This document shows positions 1-8,007 of a DNA stretch of 64,000 bases, piece after piece. The notes below the pieces were generated by a model. That model had not been told where the DNA came from, ran no database searches, and worked only from the letters and a program-made list of their open reading frames with translations. The stretch is taken from NCBI GenBank assembly GCA_017622495.1, contig JAGAQY010000031.1:1-64000 (forward strand), read 5' to 3'. The stretch comes from Bacteroidaceae bacterium (lineage in GTDB: Bacteria; Bacteroidota; Bacteroidia; Bacteroidales; Bacteroidaceae). The translations under genes and the position numbers were made by a program. The first letter of the stretch is position 1; each line of letters begins with the position of its first letter.

Positions 1-237
1 AAAGGAAGTTAAAGGGAGATAAAGGCCAAATGCCCATACACGAGGGAGAACTAATGGCTTTATCTCCAAAAGGAACGAAGTGACCTATCTCCATTTAACT
101 CCATCTATCTCCTTTTCTAAATCATTTTCGACCCGCTTACGCGGGTGGTTTGAAGAGCGGGACAAGCCCGCTCAATAAATCAAATAATTAAATAAATCGA
201 ATACGTCGCTTCGCTCCTTTTTATTGCCTTCGGCGAT
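1..237. other. non-coding edge region with small hairpins
   Basis: No gene is supported here. Two short stem-loops are visible: ACCCGC/GCGGGT at 131-146 and AGCGGG/CCCGCT at 156-172. The stretch lies downstream of the leftward gene that ends at 296. Confidence 0.5.
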
Positions 238-297
238 AATGCCAACGCTCGCTGTGTAACCGCAAGCAAGCTTGCGTTACGCTCGCTCAATGGCATT
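238..297 (-). terminator. long compound hairpin at the end of the first gene
   Basis: AATGCCA at 238-244 pairs with TGGCATT at 291-297, and a second stem sits inside it (GTAA.CGCAAG at 256-266 against CTTGCG.TTAC at 271-280). The outer arm overlaps the stop codon of the leftward gene. No clear T tract follows, so the terminator role is inferred from structure and position. Confidence 0.45.
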
Positions 298-1027
298 ATT
301 CTGTGACGGGGCGAACGGTGTGGCCGTAGTTGCGGTCGTTGAAGTTCCAGTCGTAGTCGTCGCTGTAGAAGTAGAGGTAGTACGCGAGGTAACTGTAGTT
401 CTCGTCCAGCGTGCCAGACCAGTAGTCGCCGCTCGAGGCACGGCCGCCGACCTCCGTGCCGTAGCGGTAGCCCGCAGCGGGGAGAAAGATACTATTACCA
501 TTAGGGCCTGTAACTTTTTGGCCTTTAATACCATTAACCTCTGTCCACTGCCAAGAACATTTATTGCATAGCTCCTTGATTTCATCCAACGTGGGCATGC
601 GCCAACTACCACCCCACTTCACGTGGGCAACATCGTAGGAGGTACCGCTGATGTTGGAACCTATATTAGTAATTTCACTTTCCTCAACACAACCATTACC
701 GTCCCTATCACTCCAATATTTATAGGTATCCCAACTATAGTTACTCTTCTCCTCCGTCTCACCCCAAGCATAGTAACCACCGTAACCCTCAGGAGACTTA
801 GCACCAACGTTACAGCAGGCCCACTTCACAGACAAGCCGAGGTCCACTGCTTCGGGAGTGAATTCGGGAGTGAATTCCTCAACGATGATTATCGAGTCAA
901 TCTGTTCCACTGGATAGGACTGCAAGACGTTGCCGTCCTTCATTATCTGCACAATACGGTTCTGTGCGTTCAACACCATAGTAGCACTTATGGTGAAAAG
1001 TGCAATAAGCGAATATAACTTTTTCAT
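296..1027 (-). CDS. secreted FISUMP-like (major paralogous domain) protein
   Basis: A 243-residue protein with a signal peptide of about 21 residues ending near LNAQ. It is followed by a short strand segment (IMKDGNV, then IDSIII) that is common at the start of Bacteroidales secreted proteins. Residues 58-243 resemble the Fibrobacter major paralogous/DUF1566 domain: DLGLSVKWACCNVGAKSPEGYG, WGGSWRMPTLDEIKEL, LPAAGYR, YWSG and a terminal VRPV. The function of this domain is not established; such proteins are exported and often surface-bound. The gene starts 1 bp after the stop of the upstream gene on the same strand, so the two are almost certainly one transcript. Confidence 0.75.
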   Translation of the reverse strand: MKKLYSLIALFTISATMVLNAQNRIVQIMKDGNVLQSYPVEQIDSIIIVEEFTPEFTPEAVDLGLSVKWACCNVGAKSPEGYGGYYAWGETEEKSNYSWDTYKYWSDRDGNGCVEESEITNIGSNISGTSYDVAHVKWGGSWRMPTLDEIKELCNKCSWQWTEVNGIKGQKVTGPNGNSIFLPAAGYRYGTEVGGRASSGDYWSGTLDENYSYLAYYLYFYSDDYDWNFNDRNYGHTVRPVTE

Positions 1028-1028
1028 A

Positions 1029-1577
1029 TTAGTGAATTTGTAGTTTTAATAAATAGGATTTCTCTTGGTCTGTTAGTTTGGCAACGTACACACCAACCGG
1101 AAGATTTGCAAGTGAATGCAGACTTTGTCCTTCTCCAACTGAAGCAGAGAAGACCAAGGCTCCGCTCATTTTGTAGAGTTGCAAATGCCCACTACCATTA
1201 TTATTCGTAACCACAAGCGACCTAAGCGAAGCGTTGTAGTATATCGCACGTGCCATTTCAGTAGCTTCAACATCATCAGCCAAAGCCTCTTCTTCGAAGG
1301 TAATCTTCCGCACACTGCCATAAGGAAGCGTGTATGTATCCTCACCTTCCCATAAAGAAACTGACACATCTGTATTAGTGAACACGAGTTTTCTTACTTT
1401 CCCTATTGGCCATGAATTGCTCTCTGACTGATTCCAGGCATACAAACACAGATAGTCAGCCTGAACAGACGCTGCACCAACATCTTGCTCCTCTGCCAAC
1501 AAAGGCAGCGAGAAGAACATTGGAATCACGAACGACACTCCAAAGAAAAGTATTCGCCCAGGAAAATCCCTTTTCAT
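1029..1577 (-). CDS. small secreted protein with type IX-like C-terminal sorting domain
   Basis: The ATG at 1577 is preferred because it starts a clean export signal (MKRDFPGRILFFGVSFVIP); the longer reading begins at a TTG. The mature part has two short strand motifs (VRKLVF, VRKITF). Residues from about 105 to the end look like a type IX secretion C-terminal domain: LYKMSGALVFSASV, LPVGVYVAKL and a basic LLKLQ end. No catalytic motif was seen. It lies directly upstream of the FISUMP-like gene with a 1 bp gap. A surface or cell-wall role is inference. Confidence 0.65.
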   Translation of the reverse strand: MKRDFPGRILFFGVSFVIPMFFSLPLLAEEQDVGAASVQADYLCLYAWNQSESNSWPIGKVRKLVFTNTDVSVSLWEGEDTYTLPYGSVRKITFEEEALADDVEATEMARAIYYNASLRSLVVTNNNGSGHLQLYKMSGALVFSASVGEGQSLHSLANLPVGVYVAKLTDQEKSYLLKLQIH

Positions 1578-2165
1578 AATTGTAAACCTTTGCCGCGCCA
1601 AGTCCCTCCGCAGCCTCTATGTGGGTTTAAAATAAAGAAGCGTGGAACTGAAGTACTATATTATGAAAGTGAGGGCCCTGAGAAAGCCTTTAAGACATAA
1701 AATAGACAAACAATCCCGCGCTATATAGCGCAGAACCGTCCGTGCCATTCTTGTCTTATCGAAAATTTCTCAGGTTTTCACTTTCAAGAATGAAGCACAA
1801 CGCTTCTACCAATAATTCAAAAAGTCGGTGGAGCGCACTCCACTCGATGCAAAAGTAATAATTATTTATGATAATTCATGGGGAATTCATGAAAATTTAT
1901 GTTTAAGAAAATAAGGGAACACGAATTGACATGAATTGACCACGAATGTCAACACGATAACACGCGATACACCGTTTTCCTTGCGAGGTTCTATCGCGAG
2001 CACAGCGATGCGACATAGTGTTTAAGTTCGTGTAGACGAATAAGCTCGTACTCCTCTGGGAACCTATAGGTTCCTTCGTCGCATCCGACGCCAATGCTCC
2101 GCATCGGCGTGTTGACAGTAAAATGATAGTATTCTTATGGTATAATATAGTGTTTCCGTTTTTAC
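1578..2165. other. non-coding stretch upstream of the small secreted-protein operon
   Basis: No gene is supported in about 590 bp. It holds a perfect 14-bp palindrome, GCGCTATATAGCGC, at 1718-1731, a small hairpin GTGGAG/CTCCAC at 1829-1844, and a promoter-like box at 1850-1857. If that box is used, the leader of the operon is about 270 nt, long enough to hold a regulatory structure. No known riboswitch was recognised. Confidence 0.5.
1850..1857 (-). promoter_or_regulatory. candidate -7 box for the small secreted-protein operon
   Basis: The reverse strand reads TACTTTTG, which fits the Bacteroidetes TAnnTTTG box. No clear TTTG lies 19 bp upstream, so support is moderate. Confidence 0.35.
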
Positions 2166-2632
2166 CTGCCAGTGTCTGCCGATGCAGCATAACGCAGTGA
2201 ATGACTTATGGTTAATGGCGGACACTGCGTACAAATTTCCATGTAGGCGGTAAAGTACGCCTACCCATCTCACGACTGCTCGTTGCAGGAGATTAAGCAT
2301 CCGATTTTCCAATTCCTAACATCCGTTTATCGATTTCTGCTTGTCGTTTTTATTTGCTGTTCGCGAAGAGCAGCGCTGCCTTTCGCGAAGGGCAGCGCGG
2401 TCGTTCGCGAAGAGCAGCGCGGTCGTTCGCGAACGGCAAATAACTTTGCTTTGCAGAAGATGCCAAAGTAGCCTTCCATTTTCAAAAAACGAAGGTGAGA
2501 GTGACCATCCGTAAGGTAACTCTAAACACTACACACTACACACTACACAACCGACATGGAAAATTGTACTTGGTATCCGCCACTAAAGCACAAAGATGCA
2601 AGCAGTTAAGTAGTATTGGCGGACACCGGCAG
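2166..2632. repeat. composite hairpin-bounded repeat, copy A
   Basis: The left end is a hairpin (CAGTGTCTGCC... against TGGCGGACACTG, 2166-2227). The right end is a second hairpin (GGTATCCGCCA at 2572-2582 against TGGCGGACACC at 2617-2627). The outermost 17 bases of both ends are inverted relative to each other with about three mismatches. Between them are a small stem GTAGGCG/CGCCTAC (2243-2264), a 22-bp tandem array and the phrase CTTTGCAGAAGATGCCAAAG. The same layout recurs at 32858-33585. No transposase is visible; a non-autonomous element is inferred. Confidence 0.75.
2359..2434. repeat. 22-bp tandem repeat with TTCGCGAA core, three units
   Basis: The unit GTTCGCGAAGAGCAGCGCGG plus TC starts at 2359, 2381 and 2403, followed by a partial fourth unit. 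Each unit carries the palindrome TTCGCGAA. The block is framed by ATTTGCtGTTCGCGAA on the left and its near-perfect inverse ending GGCAAAT on the right. The second composite element has two units in the same place. Confidence 0.85.
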
Positions 2633-2711
2633 ATAGGAAAGGAAGAATACATATAGACGTTATTTTGTTCTCCTCTCGGTTTGCAGTATCTTTAGCATAC
2701 TTCGCAAGCAG

Positions 2712-2950
2712 AAGATACTCACGCTCGTTGCAAAAAGTTCAAGACCTGCCTTAGCACTTGGCTTGTCCAAGAAGCTTGATTTTTCACTCGCTTATTCGGC
2801 GGTTTGCTGTATCTTTATGACTACGCCATGAACCGAAGGTCGACGCCCGGAGGGGCTGAAGTCAAGATACTCACGCTCGCTGCAAAAAGTTCAAGACCTG
2901 CCTTAGCACTTGGCTTGTCCAAGAAGCTTGACTTTTCGCTCGCTTATTCG
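2712..2950 (+). repeat. 87-bp direct repeat pair upstream of ispE
   Basis: 2712-2798 and 2864-2950 match over 87 bp with about three differences. Both run from AAGATACTCACGCTCG to CTCGCTTATTCG, and the second is followed at once by TATCTTTA, which resembles a Bacteroidetes -7 box. The shared part includes CTTGGCTTGTCCAAG, a short inverted repeat. Related text occurs upstream of the genes at 40894 and 48423. Confidence 0.85.
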
Positions 2951-3016
2951 TATCTTTAGCATGATTTTGCATGCAGAAGATACGCTGCACCTCGGGATAA
3001 AAAATAAACAAGTTTA

Positions 3017-3048
3017 TTTTGTTCTCCTCTCGGTTTGCTGTATCTTTG
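3017..3048 (+). promoter_or_regulatory. ispE promoter
   Basis: TTTTG at 3017-3021, a 19-bp spacer and TATCTTTG at 3041-3048 match the Bacteroidetes housekeeping promoter. The start codon at 3075 lies 27 bp downstream, giving a leader of about 20 nt. Confidence 0.75.
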
Positions 3049-3074
3049 TCCCAAAGAAAAGAAAAGAAAATGAT

Positions 3075-3923
3075 ATGATAACGTTTCCGAATGCAAAGAT
3101 CAATATTGGGCTGCAGGTGACTGAGCGCCGCCCCGATGGCTACCACAACCTGGATACCGTATTCTACCCTATCCCTACACACGATGCCCTGGAGGTGATC
3201 GTGGCAGAGGGGGCCGACTATGACTGCCGACTGCACCTGAGCGGTGTGGAGATAGAGGGCGACACAGACAACAACTTAGTGGTGCGTGCCTACCGACTGC
3301 TGGCTGCCGACTACTCGCTGCCTGCGGTAGACGTGTATCTGCACAAGCACATCCCCACAGGGGCCGGACTGGGTGGAGGGTCGGCAGACGCCAGCTATAT
3401 GCTGCGCCTACTCAACGAGATGTGCGCACTGGGAATATCGGACGAGGAGCTGGAGGCGTATGCTGCACGCTTGGGAGCCGACTGCCCCTTCTTCATCAAG
3501 AACACACCTGTATATGCCACGGGGATAGGCAATGAGTTTCACCCCATAGCGCTGGACCTGAGCGGATGGCATATCGTGGTGGTGAAGCCGGACGTGTTCG
3601 TATCGACCAAGGAGGCCTACTCGATGGTGCGCCCCGAGAAGCCCGAGGTGACACTCGACAAGAAGATAGTGCGGCCCATAGAGGAATGGAGGGAGACGGT
3701 GAGCAACGACTTCGAGAAGGGCATATTCGCCATACATCCCGAACTGGCCGACATCAAGAACAGGCTATACGAGCTGGGGGCCGTGTATGCTGCCATGAGT
3801 GGAAGCGGATCGGCACTTTACGGACTCTTCGCCGAACCGGTGGAGGGGATAGAGCGTTGTTTCGAAGGATGCTTCTGCGAACAGCAGAAACTCCCCGATT
3901 CACATCGAGGAGTTCCCAAATAA
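3075..3923 (+). CDS. ispE: 4-diphosphocytidyl-2-C-methyl-D-erythritol kinase
   Basis: Cytosolic kinase of the MEP isoprenoid pathway; it phosphorylates CDP-methylerythritol with ATP. The 282-residue length is normal. The N-terminal MITFPNAKINIGLQV and TERRPDGYHNL motifs, the ATP-binding glycine-rich loop IPTGAGLGGGSADA (about residues 92-105) and the C-terminal MSGSGSALYGLF segment are all present, as expected of a GHMP kinase. ATG 3075 is chosen because family alignment begins there and a good promoter sits just upstream; an open frame extends 55 codons further but runs through the promoter and repeats. The last nine residues (PDSHRGVPK) look unlike the family and may be a drifted end. Confidence 0.95.
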   Translation: MITFPNAKINIGLQVTERRPDGYHNLDTVFYPIPTHDALEVIVAEGADYDCRLHLSGVEIEGDTDNNLVVRAYRLLAADYSLPAVDVYLHKHIPTGAGLGGGSADASYMLRLLNEMCALGISDEELEAYAARLGADCPFFIKNTPVYATGIGNEFHPIALDLSGWHIVVVKPDVFVSTKEAYSMVRPEKPEVTLDKKIVRPIEEWRETVSNDFEKGIFAIHPELADIKNRLYELGAVYAAMSGSGSALYGLFAEPVEGIERCFEGCFCEQQKLPDSHRGVPK

Positions 3924-4081
3924 CACAAACACAAAATAAAACACGACAAAACTACTATGCAATTACTATTCACTTCATATCCTACTATATGCAAGCTCTC
4001 AGTGGAGCTAATTGCACAGATATAACATAGGGATTGCAGGGTTGGTTCAGTCGGTTTGTGTTAAAATGCGTTAACAAACAA

Positions 4082-4112
4082 AGCGAGGGTGGAAATCAAT
4101 TTCCACCCTCGC
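4082..4112. terminator. bidirectional hairpin between ispE and the exchanger gene
   Basis: GCGAGGGTGGAAAT at 4083-4096 pairs with ATTTCCACCCTCGC at 4098-4111, nearly perfect with a tiny loop. It lies between two genes that converge. Confidence 0.75.
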
Positions 4113-4131
4113 CATTATAAACAATGCTGTT

Positions 4132-5091
4132 TTAAATGTTCATCGAGAGATAAGTGATATAGGCGATATAGGCCAGGAGAAAGATGGCTCCCTCGATGCG
4201 GTCGAGCTTACGACGCTTGAAGGTGAAGGCAGCCAGCCACAGCAATATGATGCTCACCATCACCATAGCCATATCGACCGAAGAGATGCTCTGGATCTCG
4301 AAAGGCGAAATGGCCGCACTGGTACCAATGATAAGCGTGATATTGAAGATATTGGAGCCAATCACATTGCCCAGGGCGAGCTGATTCTTTCCCTTCATGG
4401 CAGCTACCACACATGTGGCAAGCTCGGGGAGCGAGGTGCCCACAGCCATGAGCGTGATGGAGATGAAGGCCTCAGATACATGGAAGCGCTCGGCAATGCT
4501 CACCGTATGGTCTACAAAGAACCGTCCGCCAAAGATGAGTCCGGCCAGTCCCAATATGACAAACAGGATGGCCTTGCCCATAGGCATGGGCTTGGCTGTA
4601 GATGCCTCATCATCGGCACCATTCTTGGCCGACTTGAAGGAGTCGATCATAAACACAGCAAATATCAGAAGGAGGCTGAGAGCATCAACACGTGAGATGC
4701 CCGGAGCACCGCCAAAGAGTCCGAAACCATTGTATAGCACCAACAGCAGAAACAGCGATACGGCAATAGCGAAGGGGATATCCTTGCGAATATTGCTACG
4801 GGTATAGCTTACTGGTGAGATCAGTGCGGTAACACCCAGGATGAGCAGGGTATTACAGATATTTGACCCTGTAACATTGCCCAGTGCCATATCGCCATGA
4901 CCACCGATGGCCGATATCACACTAGCCACCAACTCGGGCATAGAGGTGCCTATACCAACTATGGTCATACCAATCACAAACTCACTGATACCATACTTAC
5001 GCGCTATACCTGAAGCGCCTTCAACCAACCAGTCTGAACCTACAATAATCATTACCAGACCGGCTATTATCCAAAGAATGTCGAGAAACAT
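4132..5091 (-). CDS. calcium/sodium antiporter, CaCA family (YrbG-like)
   Basis: Inner-membrane cation exchanger of 319 residues with about ten membrane segments. Both alpha repeats that form the ion path are intact: GIGTSMPELVASVISA...GNVTGSNICNTLL in the first half and AVGTSLPELATCVVAA...GNVIGSNIFNITL in the second. These are the signature segments of K+-dependent or YrbG-type Na+/Ca2+ exchangers. The hydrophilic stretch near residue 165 (GADDEASTAKP) is the expected central loop. It stands alone, converges on ispE and shares a terminator hairpin with it. The ion preference cannot be read from sequence. Confidence 0.92.
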   Translation of the reverse strand: MFLDILWIIAGLVMIIVGSDWLVEGASGIARKYGISEFVIGMTIVGIGTSMPELVASVISAIGGHGDMALGNVTGSNICNTLLILGVTALISPVSYTRSNIRKDIPFAIAVSLFLLLVLYNGFGLFGGAPGISRVDALSLLLIFAVFMIDSFKSAKNGADDEASTAKPMPMGKAILFVILGLAGLIFGGRFFVDHTVSIAERFHVSEAFISITLMAVGTSLPELATCVVAAMKGKNQLALGNVIGSNIFNITLIIGTSAAISPFEIQSISSVDMAMVMVSIILLWLAAFTFKRRKLDRIEGAIFLLAYIAYITYLSMNI

Positions 5092-5234
5092 GTTATTTTA
5101 ACGATTTATGATTTATGATGAACGTGGAACGATTAACGATGAACGTGGAATGATTAACGATTAACGTGAAATGATTAATGGCAACTACACCCTAAACACT
5201 ACACTCTACACTCTAAACTCTAAACACTAAACAA

Positions 5235-5606
5235 TTAAGTATGAATAACCTTACCGAAGGGCATCAATGCCAGCACAGCCAACTTGAAATGTTGCTTGCC
5301 GAAGGGGATACCGACAATAGTGATGCAGAATATGAGTCCCAATACGGCATGAGTCAGTGCCATTTCAATACCTCCGAAGACAATCCAAAGGATATTGAGA
5401 AACAGCGACCAGCAACCCATCTGTCCATTTCTGTCGGTCACGACGCGGCCAAAAGGACAGAACGACAGACCTGCCATCTTGAAGAGCTGCAGGCCTACAG
5501 GAATACCGATAATCGTGATACAGTAGGCTACACCTAAAAGCAGGTAGCCTATAGCCATGATGAGTCCGCCAAAGACTATCCAAATAAGATTTCCTAAAAA
5601 TGACAT
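5235..5606 (-). CDS. YccF domain inner-membrane protein
   Basis: About 123 residues with two copies of the YccF (DUF307) unit: GNLIWIVFGG...ITIIGIPVGLQLFKMAGLSFCPFG and LNILWIVFGG...ITIVGIPFGKQHFKLAVLALMPFG. Each has two membrane spans. The ATG at 5606 (MSFLGN) is chosen because the family starts there; an in-frame ATG four codons upstream is possible. A strong promoter lies at 5646-5677. The role of YccF proteins is not established. Confidence 0.88.
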   Translation of the reverse strand: MSFLGNLIWIVFGGLIMAIGYLLLGVAYCITIIGIPVGLQLFKMAGLSFCPFGRVVTDRNGQMGCWSLFLNILWIVFGGIEMALTHAVLGLIFCITIVGIPFGKQHFKLAVLALMPFGKVIHT

Positions 5607-5645
5607 AATATTTATCAATAGTAAGTAATGTATAATAAATCACTG

Positions 5646-5677
5646 CAAAGGTACAACAAAGCATGTGGAGAACAAAA
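5646..5677 (-). promoter_or_regulatory. promoter of the YccF gene
   Basis: The reverse strand reads TTTTG (5673-5677), a 19-bp spacer and TACCTTTG (5646-5653), a full match to the Bacteroidetes promoter. Confidence 0.7.
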
Positions 5678-5693
5678 ATATATTTCATTTTTC

Positions 5694-5724
5694 TTGGAAA
5701 AGCCAAGAAAACGCCGTAATTTTG
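5694..5724 (+). promoter_or_regulatory. promoter of tRNA-Arg
   Basis: TTG at 5694 and TAATTTTG at 5717-5724 with a 20-bp spacer; the tRNA begins 28 bp after the box. Confidence 0.6.
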
Positions 5725-5751
5725 CACCGCTTTACGATAAGCAACAAGGTC

Positions 5752-5825
5752 GGTTCCGTAGCTCAGCTGGATAGAGCAACTGCCTTCTAAGCAGTAGGTC
5801 GAGCGTTCGAGTCGCTCCGGAATCA
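5752..5825 (+). tRNA. tRNA-Arg (anticodon TCT)
   Basis: A 74-nt cloverleaf. The acceptor stem GGTTCCG/CGGAATC has one G-U pair. The anticodon stem ACTGC/GCAGT encloses CTTCTAA, giving TCT, and the T arm is GAGCG-TTCGAGT-CGCTC. CCA is not encoded. Confidence 0.95.
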
Positions 5826-5830
5826 CAAGC

Positions 5831-5866
5831 AAGAGGGTGTGTCATAATTCACGACACACCCTCTTT
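5831..5866 (+). terminator. terminator after tRNA-Arg
   Basis: AAGAGGGTGTGTC at 5831-5843 pairs with GACACACCCTCTT at 5853-5865. It is a 13-bp stem five bases after the tRNA. Confidence 0.8.
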
Positions 5867-6045
5867 CCATTATTCTTTGTCATGCTGAAACGAAGTTCGC
5901 CGCCCGTAGGGGCCAAAGGCAACGCATGTGAAGCATCTCGTAATGGACTCTGCCACCAATTCTGCGAGATCCTTCGCTGCGCTCAGGATGACAAAATCAC
6001 ATTTTGACTTTACCCTTTTGTCAATATTGTAGGAATCCTCTAAGC

Positions 6046-8007
<1,962 letters not shown>

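Noticed and set aside
2359-2434. CRISPR array
   Set aside because: Units are contiguous 22-bp repeats without unique spacers and no cas gene lies near.
2910-3074. N-terminal extension of IspE
   Set aside because: It crosses the promoter and repeat; the family starts at MITFPNAKIN.
5866-6045. Small protein gene after tRNA-Arg
   Set aside because: The DNA matches a common non-coding repeat text (CGCTCAGGATGACAAA) and no start with export or family motif was found.
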